This document shows positions 1 to 7,216 of a DNA stretch of 9,159 nucleotides, in pieces. Every line of letters begins with the position of its first letter. Positions within the stretch are counted from its first letter, which is position 1. The DNA is taken from the NCBI GenBank assembly GCA_903898215.1, contig CAIUEQ010000206.1, forward strand, positions 1 through 9,159, written 5' to 3'. The notes beneath the pieces are model-generated. The model ran no database searches. It had not been told where the DNA came from and saw only the letters and a program-made list of their open reading frames with translations. This DNA comes from an uncultured Bacteroidota bacterium. Lineage in GTDB: Bacteria; Bacteroidota; Bacteroidia; UKL13-3. Both the position numbers and the translations under genes were made by a program.

Positions 1-373
1 ATACCTAAAATCAATGAAATATAATTGGGGTTTTCATGCGGTTAATTATGCTGTATTATTTATTCTGATGATATTTTTGTTTATCAATATTAGAAAAATA
101 AACAGAAGCTATTTTTTGCTTTTTGCAACTTTACTATTGCCGGTTATTTTAGTTATACCAACTGCCATTGAAGTAAGATTTTTTCTGCCGGTATTCATTA
201 TCGCTTATACCGTAATTTCATATTTTGGTGCTGAAATGATTGCTCATTTTAAATCTATAAAAAGAAAACAAAAACTTTCCTTATTAATTATTTCGTTTCT
301 TATTTTTATAACCTTCTGTTTTTATTTATCGCTGGAAACGGCTTCCAATATAGAGTTTCAAATTTTATGTTGA
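1..373 (+). CDS. C-terminal part of a polytopic membrane protein (5' truncated by window edge)
   Basis: The reading frame is open to the left edge: codons before the first ATG at 14 continue as Y-L-K-S with no stop. The gene therefore almost certainly begins outside the window, and the ATG at 14 need not be its start. About 123 residues are visible, with four strongly hydrophobic stretches separated by short basic loops (for example IKRKQK), which indicates an integral inner-membrane protein. The segment IPTAIEVRFFLPVF resembles the Glu-x-Arg-(F/Y)-F-x-x-P pattern near the end of some polytopic GT-C / GT39-like glycosyltransferases. That resemblance is from memory and is weak evidence for function. 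The gene ends with TGA and overlaps the convergent membrane-protein gene by 9 bp. With the N-terminal catalytic part missing, no function can be assigned. Confidence 0.7.
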   Translation, partial: YLKSMKYNWGFHAVNYAVLFILMIFLFINIRKINRSYFLLFATLLLPVILVIPTAIEVRFFLPVFIIAYTVISYFGAEMIAHFKSIKRKQKLSLLIISFLIFITFCFYLSLETASNIEFQILC

Positions 374-1654
374 TCGTTTCTTCGCACAATTTAAAAATAA
401 ATTAAATTGACTTACGATGCTCACAGAAACAAATAAAGGTACCATAAAAAGGTATTGATAAGGCACAACAATAAATGCATAAAATGCCAACAAACATATT
501 TTTAAGGTAAGCAATTGATATCTTTCAATACCTGTATTCCTAATAAATCTTTTCATGAATAGAAATGATAATACAGGAACCAAAATATTTGCAAGAAGTT
601 GAACTGAAACTATTGCATGAATCTTATTTACTAATTCGCCAGGCCAAAATGAATAAAAATAATTGGCGAAACCCAAACCATTAAAAAGCTGATAAGGATT
701 ATCTCCGGGAGCTTGCCAGCTCTGCCCTTTCCATTCTAAAAGATACACATCCGTAAACCCATCAAATCCTTTAAATACTATGGTAGGATCTTTTAATAAA
801 AACGGAATAATAAAAAGCGTTAATGCAAAAACAATCGAGTAAATACATAAAACTATTGTTGCACGTTTTTCTTTCAAAAAAGAGGACACAATATAAAAAG
901 GCGTCCAAAGCACAATCGAAAATCTTGATAATAATATTGATGATAATCCGAGTGATTTAGCAAATGTGTTTCCTTGAAAAATATTTATACTAAATAGAAA
1001 ATAATAAGAGCAAATAAGTGTTTCCACACAATGGCCTAAAATAATTTTATTATCATACCTCATAAAAAATATGATCGTATATGGCAAAATCAATTTCACA
1101 AATGCATCACCGATAGATTGACTTTTGTTTATTATTTTAAAAGAATAATAAATAATTACAAGAATCAACGCACCCAAAGCCAATAAGCGATGATCAAAAT
1201 GTAAAAAATTAGAAATAGTAAATGGCAACCAATGCATCGGAAAATAATTTGGTGTCCATTGATAGGTTCCTCTGTCAACACTTGTATATACAAACTCTCC
1301 ATTAAATAACCTGTCGAGGTAATATTGTTGAATCACAGGAATAATATCAGATCGCTTAATATCAATTGGCTCTGATTTAAAAAAAAAACTAAAATATATC
1401 AGCACCAATAGTGCTAATACTACGGTTGTGATTTTTAAAAAAGTAAGATTGTTTTTTGATAATAGAATAAATGAAGCTTCTTCTAAATCATTTTGTTGCC
1501 ATAACTTCCATGCATAAACAACAATAAAAATCGAAAGTGCTGAATTAAATATCGGATTAATTTTGGCAGGTAAATAATTTTTACAAACTGAATAAAATAA
1601 TACTTCTAACAAGAATGCTATAAAAAGAGGAAGTACTTTAACATTTATTTTCAT
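365..1654 (-). CDS. Polytopic membrane protein, GT-C glycosyltransferase-like
   Basis: This 429-residue protein has about 10 or 11 predicted membrane segments, roughly at residues 7-25, 34-52, 70-92, 155-175, 186-200, 208-228, 234-260, 264-288, 343-368 and 379-418 (the last probably two). A large loop after the third segment holds SDIIP (102-106) and WTPNYFPMHWLP (133-144). A second loop (289-342) is rich in Trp, Gly and aromatic residues. Many helices combined with a large acidic loop near the N-terminus is the plan of GT-C glycosyltransferases that use lipid-linked sugars. I see no diagnostic DxD or family signature, so the assignment is by architecture only. The start is ATG, 9 nt after the TAG of the AsmA/GT51 gene, so the two are probably co-transcribed and a role in the cell envelope is likely. 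No intrinsic terminator is visible after the stop. Alternatives are a flippase or another polytopic envelope protein. Confidence 0.75.
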   Translation of the reverse strand: MKINVKVLPLFIAFLLEVLFYSVCKNYLPAKINPIFNSALSIFIVVYAWKLWQQNDLEEASFILLSKNNLTFLKITTVVLALLVLIYFSFFFKSEPIDIKRSDIIPVIQQYYLDRLFNGEFVYTSVDRGTYQWTPNYFPMHWLPFTISNFLHFDHRLLALGALILVIIYYSFKIINKSQSIGDAFVKLILPYTIIFFMRYDNKIILGHCVETLICSYYFLFSINIFQGNTFAKSLGLSSILLSRFSIVLWTPFYIVSSFLKEKRATIVLCIYSIVFALTLFIIPFLLKDPTIVFKGFDGFTDVYLLEWKGQSWQAPGDNPYQLFNGLGFANYFYSFWPGELVNKIHAIVSVQLLANILVPVLSFLFMKRFIRNTGIERYQLLTLKICLLAFYAFIVVPYQYLFMVPLFVSVSIVSQFNLFLNCAKKRST

Positions 1655-1663
1655 ATGAAAAAT

Positions 1664-3667
1664 CTATTCGGTTAAACTCTCTTTAATTAAGCCATTTTCA
1701 TCAAAAATAATGGAATCATTTATCAGCGTATCTGATTTGATAATCATCTTTTTTGCGATGCCACTGATCACTAATTTTTTTGATAAAAACCCCGCAGTGT
1801 CTTCTGGTATCAAAAGATTTCTTCTCACCATGATGTCGCTTAAAAATTTAAATTGTTTTACAGCAAATTCTTTGATGCTGCCATCTTTTTCAAACCTCCA
1901 CATAAACCCTTTTGGACGAGGAATAATTGTTGCCAGAAACAACGATTCGCTTAAAGTTAAATTTGCAGGACGCTTATTGAAATAAAACTGAGATGCCTCT
2001 CCGATACCATAAACATTGGGTCCCCATTCAATAATATTTAAATACACTTCAAACATTCTTTCTTTTGTTGAGAGGTGATTATTTTCTAAAACATATACTA
2101 ATAATATTTCTTCAAGCTTGCGTGATAATGTTTTTTCGCGAGTAAGAAAAACATTTTTAACTAACTGCATGCTGATTGTACTGGCACCACGTGAGAATTT
2201 TTTTGTTTTGATATTTTTGATAATCGACTGCCGGAAAGCTTCATCGATAAAACCATGATGATAAAAAAAGGAAGGATCTTCGGAAGTGAGAATACAATTT
2301 TTTAGATAAGGTGAAATTTGATCGGATGAAGTATAAAACGGATTTGCTGCTCCAACAAAAATTGGACGCTGTGGACGATCTTTTTCTATCGGTGTATAAA
2401 TAAATTCACCATTTAGTTTACTAAGATTTGCTTCACCGTATTTTAAAATTTTAAGATCTTCTTTTTTTAAATTGCTTTCAAAGATCAATTCATCAGGATG
2501 ATTTTCATTAAAAATAAAATCAAGAGAATAGGTAAAACTACCTTCTGCTTCCATTCCTTTAAAATGATTGAATAACCCTTCAGGCAAGGCATTAATAAAC
2601 TCTTGCGCCTTTGTTTTTTCAGTTCTTACACTCAGCTGAAAAACAGTATCCGGTCTGTTTTGAAATTTGATGAATGGGTGAAAACTTATCGCATTAAATT
2701 TTATGGTTGAACTACTATCAAGTGAAATAAAATTATCACCTATCAAATAATTATAATTAAACTCAGCGTGATCGATTACCACATCTCTCTTTGAAATTTT
2801 TGCATGGTTGATTAAAAAATCGGTAACAGATGCCGACCCTTTTATTTGTAATTCATCACCATTCATTTCAATCGACTCAAGTTTAAATTGAACAGAATCG
2901 AATCCTGTGATTAGATGAAAACGCTCGTCAACATAAGGGATTCTAACCTTTCCTGTATCAGCATTATAAAATGCAACGTCAGCTTTTTTGTTTTTGGTAG
3001 ACGCAAATCCATTGATAAGCCAATGTTGTGAAAAGGTATTTGTAACAACTTCAACACTGGTTGATAATTGCTCATCATGAAGTGAAAGTTTTTGCAAATT
3101 GAATGATTCCTTTTTTTCGTCATCGGTAATTTTTAAAGCAAAATTTTCAACGAGCACTTCATTTGGAACTTGCGCCAATATTTTTGAAATCAAGCGATAA
3201 ACAACTTCGGCATAATTTGTTTGTTTAGATGATTTCGTTTCAACTGAAGTAGAATCTTTACTTTTATGTTTTAGGAATACATCAAAATTTCTTCCTTCAT
3301 TATTTTTAACAAGATTGATATATCCGTTTTTTAATTGCAATTCTTTTACACGAAAATCAAGAAATAATGCGTGCCAGAAACGAATACTGCTTTGAAGTGA
3401 TGCAATATTTACAATGGTATCTTTCCCATCAGGGATGATGATGATATTTTGAATTTCAACACTACTGATACCGTTGAATGAAGCTTTTCCTACAGTAAAT
3501 GTAGTTTGATAATTGCTTCTGAATTTTAATGATACCTTTTCGATGGCTTTGTTCAGCAAAATATTTCTGAAAGCAAAAAAACTTACGATTGCCAATAAGA
3601 AAAAAACACCGACAATTTTTGTCAGTGTTATCAATGATTTTCTAAATCTGTTCAGATTTATTTTCAA
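1664..3667 (-). CDS. AsmA-like / GT51 peptidoglycan glycosyltransferase fusion protein
   Basis: This 667-residue protein has a basic N-terminus and one membrane anchor (about 14-36), followed by about 390 residues of beta-rich, AsmA-like periplasmic sequence. The C-terminal third is a GT51 domain, the fold that polymerises lipid II into glycan strands. Visible GT51 motifs are EDPSFFYHHG (463-472, E463 the expected catalytic Glu), RGASTISMQLVKN (493-505), RKLEE (516-520) and ERMFEVYLN (536-544, E540 the expected second Glu). Met stands where most GT51 enzymes have the first Gln of STxxQQ. There is no transpeptidase domain, so glycan polymerisation without cross-linking is expected, as in MtgA. 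The start codon is TTG at 3667: an in-frame stop lies only 10 nt upstream (3677-3679) and no in-frame ATG occurs before residue 268. The gene follows frr by 38 bp. Family call is firm; the role of the AsmA-like part is unknown. Confidence 0.9.
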   Translation of the reverse strand: MKINLNRFRKSLITLTKIVGVFFLLAIVSFFAFRNILLNKAIEKVSLKFRSNYQTTFTVGKASFNGISSVEIQNIIIIPDGKDTIVNIASLQSSIRFWHALFLDFRVKELQLKNGYINLVKNNEGRNFDVFLKHKSKDSTSVETKSSKQTNYAEVVYRLISKILAQVPNEVLVENFALKITDDEKKESFNLQKLSLHDEQLSTSVEVVTNTFSQHWLINGFASTKNKKADVAFYNADTGKVRIPYVDERFHLITGFDSVQFKLESIEMNGDELQIKGSASVTDFLINHAKISKRDVVIDHAEFNYNYLIGDNFISLDSSSTIKFNAISFHPFIKFQNRPDTVFQLSVRTEKTKAQEFINALPEGLFNHFKGMEAEGSFTYSLDFIFNENHPDELIFESNLKKEDLKILKYGEANLSKLNGEFIYTPIEKDRPQRPIFVGAANPFYTSSDQISPYLKNCILTSEDPSFFYHHGFIDEAFRQSIIKNIKTKKFSRGASTISMQLVKNVFLTREKTLSRKLEEILLVYVLENNHLSTKERMFEVYLNIIEWGPNVYGIGEASQFYFNKRPANLTLSESLFLATIIPRPKGFMWRFEKDGSIKEFAVKQFKFLSDIMVRRNLLIPEDTAGFLSKKLVISGIAKKMIIKSDTLINDSIIFDENGLIKESLTE

Positions 3668-3705
3668 ATTATATTTTCAGTTTATGCTGCCTTTCGAAAG
3701 TAAAA

Positions 3706-4272
3706 TCAAACGGTCATCAATTCTACTTCTTTTGCCGCTGTAATATCATCTATTTTTTTAATATATCCATCAACGCTTTTCTGAACTTGGGTTTCAGCAA
3801 CTTTCACTTCATCTTCAGGTAACCCTTCTTTTTGTAAACGCTTAATGGTTTCATTTATATCTTTACGAATATTTCTAACTGCAACCTTTGCGTGTTCAGC
3901 TTCTGCTTTTACTTTTTTTACAATATCTTTTCTTCTGTCTTCGGTAAGAGCAGGAACGCTCACACGAACAACGATGCCATCGTTTGAAGGATTTAAACCA
4001 AGATTTGCTACAATAATTCCTTTTTCAATTGCTTGTAACATTGATTTTTCCCAAGGCTGAACAGAAATTGTTTTTGCATCTGTTGTTGAAACATTTGCAA
4101 CCTGGTTTAGAGGAACTAAATTTCCATAATAATCAACCTTTACTGAATCAAGCATGCTAATATGTGCTTTTCCTGCACGTATTTTAGCAAACTCGTGAGA
4201 GGCATGTTCAACAGCAATATCCATAGCTGATTTTAATTCATTAAATACCGGAGTTAATCTGGGATCGCTCAT
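3706..4272 (-). CDS. frr: Ribosome recycling factor
   Basis: This 188-residue protein has the usual length for ribosome recycling factor, which with EF-G splits the post-termination ribosome and frees mRNA and tRNA in the cytoplasm. Family landmarks are IRAGKAHISMLD (31-42), VDYYGNLVPLNQVA (46-59), QPWEKSMLQAIEKGI (72-86) and the long charged helix LTEDRRKDIVKKVKAEAE (109-126) with VRNIRKD (132-138). The start chosen is the ATG at 4270-4272 giving MSDPRLTPVF. The frame is open for another 21 residues upstream, but that stretch is hydrophobic, poorly conserved in type and would exceed the family length. The gene lies 80 bp after pyrH, a common pairing. No terminator or consensus promoter is seen between them, so co-transcription is likely. 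The stop is TGA. Confidence 0.98.
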   Translation of the reverse strand: MSDPRLTPVFNELKSAMDIAVEHASHEFAKIRAGKAHISMLDSVKVDYYGNLVPLNQVANVSTTDAKTISVQPWEKSMLQAIEKGIIVANLGLNPSNDGIVVRVSVPALTEDRRKDIVKKVKAEAEHAKVAVRNIRKDINETIKRLQKEGLPEDEVKVAETQVQKSVDGYIKKIDDITAAKEVELMTV

Positions 4273-4352
4273 AATTTTATTTATTAAATGAAGGTTCGAA
4301 AGTACAAAAATTTGAATAAAAATTTCTTCTATCAATCAAAGTAAAAAATGTT

Positions 4353-5060
4353 TTAACTCACTAAAGTTCCAACATTTTCTCCGTTGCACACTTTAAAAAA
4401 ATTTCCTTCTTTGTTCATATCAAATACCATAATAGGTAAATGATTTTCCTGACAAAGAGTGATTGCAGTTAGGTCCATCACGTTCAAACTTTTTTCATAT
4501 ACTTCGCTATATGAAATAGTTTCATAACGTTTTGCATTTACATCTTTTTCTGGATCTGCTGAATAGATCCCGTCAACACGTGTTCCCTTTAATACAAGAT
4601 TTGCTTCTATTTCTACGGCACGGAGTGAAGCAGCTGTATCAGTTGTAAAATATGGATTTCCGGTACCCGCACCAAAAATTACTACACGTCCTTTTTCTAA
4701 ATGTCTGATAGCTCTTCTGCGAATAAACGGCTCACAAATTTGTTCCATCTTTATAGCAGAGAGCAAACGTGTTTTCATATTTTGTCGTTCGCAAGCTCCT
4801 TGTAAAGCCATTGCATTTATCACAGTGGCCAACATTCCCATATAATCACCCTGAGCTCTGTCAACTATCCCACCTGAAACACCTTGTACTCCTCGAAAAA
4901 TATTCCCACCACCAATTACAATAGCAACCTGAATTCCCATATCAACTACAGTTTTTATTTCTTTTGCATATTGTTCAAGAATTTTAGGATCTATCCCATA
5001 TGATTGATCGCCCATTAATGATTCACCACTAAGTTTAAGAAGTACTCGGTTATATTTCAT
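4353..5060 (-). CDS. pyrH: UMP kinase
   Basis: Uridylate kinase phosphorylates UMP to UDP with ATP in pyrimidine nucleotide synthesis; it is a cytoplasmic hexamer of the amino-acid-kinase fold. The product is 235 residues, the usual length. Motifs seen are KLSGE (9-13), IGGGNIFRG (49-57), GDYMGMLATVIN (71-82), FGAGTGNPYFTTDTAASLRA (129-148), GTRVDGIYSADP (159-170) and MDLTAITLC (195-203), covering the phosphate-binding and UMP-binding regions. The start is the ATG at 5058-5060 (MKYNRVLLKLSG); the open frame continues 24 residues further upstream, but that extension is atypical and runs up to the tsf terminator. No consensus promoter is seen in the 70 bp upstream, so expression may depend on read-through from tsf or on a promoter I cannot recognise. 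Confidence 0.98.
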   Translation of the reverse strand: MKYNRVLLKLSGESLMGDQSYGIDPKILEQYAKEIKTVVDMGIQVAIVIGGGNIFRGVQGVSGGIVDRAQGDYMGMLATVINAMALQGACERQNMKTRLLSAIKMEQICEPFIRRRAIRHLEKGRVVIFGAGTGNPYFTTDTAASLRAVEIEANLVLKGTRVDGIYSADPEKDVNAKRYETISYSEVYEKSLNVMDLTAITLCQENHLPIMVFDMNKEGNFFKVCNGENVGTLVS

Positions 5061-5130
5061 ACTGATAATTTTAAAACGTAAATAAATTATTTTTAACAAG
5101 CATGCAAAAAAGTCTCTGCAATAATAGGAC

Positions 5131-5158
5131 AAAAAAAAAGTCCCTTTCGGAACTTTTT
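5131..5158 (-). terminator. Intrinsic terminator after tsf
   Basis: Read on the minus strand, the arms AAAAAGTTCC and GGGACTTTTT (5149-5158 and 5135-5144) form a 10-bp stem with one G-U wobble. They enclose the tetraloop GAAA, a stabilising GNRA type, and a run of nine U (5131-5139, partly in the stem) follows. It begins 10 nt after the tsf stop codon, so it should end most rplM-to-tsf transcripts before pyrH. Confidence 0.85.
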
Positions 5159-5168
5159 AAAAATTTTA

Positions 5169-6002
5169 TTAACCTAATGCAACACGTTTAAATGCTTTTA
5201 CCGTTAACCCCTTTTCGATGCCATCGAGCATTTGAGCAATTGTTTTGGAACTGTCTTTTACGAATTCTTGATTAAGCAAAGTTGAATCTTTGTAGAATTT
5301 ACCAAGTTTACCTTGAGCAATTTTTTCCAACATCGCTTCAGGTTTTCCTTCTGCTCTTGCTTGATCTTTACCGATTTCGATTTCTCTAGCTACGATAGTT
5401 GCATCTACATCATCTTTATCAATTGCAACTGGATTCATTGCAGCAATTTGCATGGCAACGTCTCTTCCCGCAATTGCATTTGCATCACTTACCGGGTTGT
5501 TAAGAGAAACTAAAACGCCTAAACGATTTGTACCATGAATATAAGGAACGATATTTTCTCCTTCAACTAATTCATAACGTATCACGTCTATTTTCTCACC
5601 TATTTTACCAACTTGTTCAATTAATTTATCAGCAAGTGTTGATCCTTCAAAAGGCAATGCTTTTAAAGCTTCAGCATTAGCCGGTTTGTTGGCAAGTGCC
5701 AAGTCTGCAATTTGATTTGCAAATTTTACGAAATCATCATTTCTAGAAACGAAATCTGTTTCACATGTTAATTGAATAATGATTCCTGTTTTTTTATCAG
5801 CAGAAGTTTTTGCAATCACAGCACCTTCTTTAGCGTCTCTGTCTGCACGAGCTGCTGAAACTTTTTGTCCTTTTTTTCTTAAGTAATCAATTGCTGCATC
5901 AATATCGCCATTAGCTTCTGTTAATGCTTTTTTGCAATCCATCATTCCTGCGCCTGTCAATTGGCGAAGTTTGTTTACATCTGATGCGCTTATTGTTGTC
6001 AT
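5169..6002 (-). CDS. tsf: Elongation factor Ts
   Basis: EF-Ts is the nucleotide exchange factor that releases GDP from EF-Tu during translation elongation. The 277-residue product has the N-terminal UBA-like domain with LRQLTGAGMMDCKKAL (12-27), a family signature, and the EF-Tu contact motif TDFVSRND (82-89). The two core repeats include YIHGTNRLGVLV (154-165) and QEFVKDSSKTI (245-255). Length matches other bacterial EF-Ts of Bacteroidota type. The start is ATG at 6000-6002. The gene follows rpsB by 65 bp, the conserved pairing, but a strong hairpin with a U tract lies in between and another follows the gene. No TAnnTTTG-type promoter is seen in the gap, so tsf is probably expressed by partial read-through. 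Confidence 0.99.
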   Translation of the reverse strand: MTTISASDVNKLRQLTGAGMMDCKKALTEANGDIDAAIDYLRKKGQKVSAARADRDAKEGAVIAKTSADKKTGIIIQLTCETDFVSRNDDFVKFANQIADLALANKPANAEALKALPFEGSTLADKLIEQVGKIGEKIDVIRYELVEGENIVPYIHGTNRLGVLVSLNNPVSDANAIAGRDVAMQIAAMNPVAIDKDDVDATIVAREIEIGKDQARAEGKPEAMLEKIAQGKLGKFYKDSTLLNQEFVKDSSKTIAQMLDGIEKGLTVKAFKRVALG

Positions 6003-6037
6003 CTTATTTTTTTATTTATGGTGATTAAATTTTAACT

Positions 6038-6062
6038 AAAAAAAATCGGCCTGAGCCGATTT
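6038..6062 (-). terminator. Intrinsic terminator or attenuator between rpsB and tsf
   Basis: On the minus strand the perfect 8-bp arms AAATCGGC (6055-6062) and GCCGATTT (6043-6050) enclose the loop TCAG. A run of eight U follows (6038-6045, three of them in the stem). It starts 5 nt after the rpsB stop codon. As no promoter consensus lies between it and tsf, it probably acts as a partial terminator that lowers tsf relative to rpsB. An attenuator between rpsB and tsf is also known in E. coli; the functional parallel is inference. Confidence 0.85.
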
Positions 6063-6067
6063 AATAT

Positions 6068-6811
6068 TTAAGCTTCTTCTTTTTCAGAAATGGCTTCCTT
6101 ATCTACTTCGGTATCTTTTTCACGTTTGCGTTCTGCTAATCCTTCAGTTATTGCATCAGTCATATACTTTGCAATAAGAGCGATTGATTTTGCCGCATCA
6201 TCATTTGCCGGAATTGGATAATCAACCAATGTAGGGTCTGAATTAGTATCAACAATACCAAAAGTTGGAATATTTAATTTTTGTGCTTCAGCTACTGCAA
6301 TATGTTCACGTTTAATATCTACAATGAACAAAGCTGCAGGAAGACGATTCAAATCAGAAATTCCACCAAAAAGTTTTTTTAGTTTCAATTTCTCACGATC
6401 CAACATCAATCTTTCTTTCTTATTGATATTCGCATAAGTACCATCAGTAGCAAGTTTATCAATGTTTTGCATTTTTTTGATAGACTTTCTAACTGTAGCG
6501 AAATTAGTTAACATACCACCAAGCCAACGCTCAGTTACAAACGGCATATTTACTCTCTTCGATTCGATCTCAATAATTTCCTTAGCTTGTTTTTTTGTAG
6601 CTACAAACAGAACTTTTCTGCCCGATTTTACAATATTTTTTAATGCCGCAGATGCCTCTTCTAGCTTAACATTTGTTTTGTTAAGGTCGATAAGATGGAT
6701 GCCATTTTTTTTCATAAAAATGTAAGGAGCCATCTTTGGATTCCATTTGCGGGTGAGGTGACCAAAATGTACACCTGCTTCTAATAAATCTTCGTTTTTG
6801 ATATTTGACAT
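6068..6811 (-). CDS. rpsB: 30S ribosomal protein S2
   Basis: S2 is a structural protein of the small ribosomal subunit, placed on the back between head and body, and needed for S1 binding in bacteria that have S1. The 247-residue product carries LLEAGVHFGHLTRKWNPKM (9-27), a hallmark of S2, then GRKVLFVATKKQA (64-76), TERWLGGMLTNF (93-104) and the run from PAALFIVD (158-165) through IPTFGIVDTNSDP (181-193). A lysine- and glutamate-rich tail (about 228-247) follows the conserved core; such tails vary among Bacteroidota. The start ATG lies 18 nt after the rpsI stop, with no Shine-Dalgarno sequence. It sits in the rplM-rpsI-rpsB-tsf order and is followed at once by a terminator-like hairpin. Confidence 0.99.
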   Translation of the reverse strand: MSNIKNEDLLEAGVHFGHLTRKWNPKMAPYIFMKKNGIHLIDLNKTNVKLEEASAALKNIVKSGRKVLFVATKKQAKEIIEIESKRVNMPFVTERWLGGMLTNFATVRKSIKKMQNIDKLATDGTYANINKKERLMLDREKLKLKKLFGGISDLNRLPAALFIVDIKREHIAVAEAQKLNIPTFGIVDTNSDPTLVDYPIPANDDAAKSIALIAKYMTDAITEGLAERKREKDTEVDKEAISEKEEA

Positions 6812-6829
6812 CTGTATTATCTCAAAAAA

Positions 6830-7216
6830 TTAACGTTTAACAAATTGGAAGCGTTTACGAGCTTTCTTCTGACCTGGTTTTTTACGCTCAACCATACGTG
6901 GATCACGTGTCATCAAATCAACAGCCTTAAGTAAAGGCTTTAGCTCTGCATTGTATTTTACTAATGCACGTGCAACTCCTAACTTAACTGCATCAGCTTG
7001 TCCTGACGAACCACCACCATTAACATTGCAATTTAAATCAAACTGGCCTAAAGTATTTGTTACTTCAAATGGCTTGTTGATTGCATTTTGTAATAAAATT
7101 GTAGGGAAATATATTTTGGCATCTTTACCATTCACGGTGATATTACCTGTACCAGCAGTAAGATATACTCTCGCAATTGATGTTTTTCTTCTGCCTAAAG
7201 CATTAGTTACACTCAT
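6830..7216 (-). CDS. rpsI: 30S ribosomal protein S9
   Basis: S9 belongs to the head of the small ribosomal subunit; its C-terminal tail reaches the P-site tRNA anticodon loop. The 128-residue product has the family features GRRKTSIARV (8-17), GGGSSGQADAVKLGVARAL (67-85) and LMTRDPRMVERKKPGQKKA (101-119), and ends in the conserved basic tail KRFQFVKR. Its ATG overlaps the TGA of rplM in the tetranucleotide ATGA (7213-7216), which suggests that translation of the two proteins is coupled. rplM-rpsI is among the most conserved gene pairs in bacteria. rpsB follows 18 nt downstream. Confidence 0.99.
   Translation of the reverse strand: MSVTNALGRRKTSIARVYLTAGTGNITVNGKDAKIYFPTILLQNAINKPFEVTNTLGQFDLNCNVNGGGSSGQADAVKLGVARALVKYNAELKPLLKAVDLMTRDPRMVERKKPGQKKARKRFQFVKR

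Noticed and set aside
1647..1660. 14-bp palindrome TTTTCATATGAAAA over the start codon of the GT-C-like gene
   Set aside because: It is made only of common AT-rich start-site bases with an NdeI-like centre and has no second copy in the window; chance is sufficient.
1710..1985. Plus-strand open frame of 91 codons inside the AsmA/GT51 gene
   Set aside because: It lies opposite strongly conserved GT51 coding sequence and has no recognisable protein features; it is an antisense shadow. The same applies to the plus-strand frames at 3513-3743, 3845-4060, 5313-5513, 6462-6725, 6951-7295 and 8089-8286, and to the minus-strand frame at 2911-3123.
3691..3700. 10-bp palindrome CTTTCGAAAG between frr and the AsmA/GT51 gene
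   Set aside because: A hairpin here would have at most a 3-bp stem and there is no U tract, so it is not a terminator.
4305..4312. Near-match to a -7 element (AATTTTTG on minus) upstream of frr
   Set aside because: The key TA is missing, and the nearest TTTG (4337-4340) is 24 nt away, beyond the usual spacing.
4273..4335. 21-codon N-terminal extension of frr
   Set aside because: The extension is hydrophobic and atypical, and the family length and N-terminus fit the ATG at 4270-4272.
5061..5132. 24-codon N-terminal extension of pyrH
   Set aside because: It would begin inside the tsf terminator region, and the conserved N-terminus starts at MKYNRVLLKLSG.
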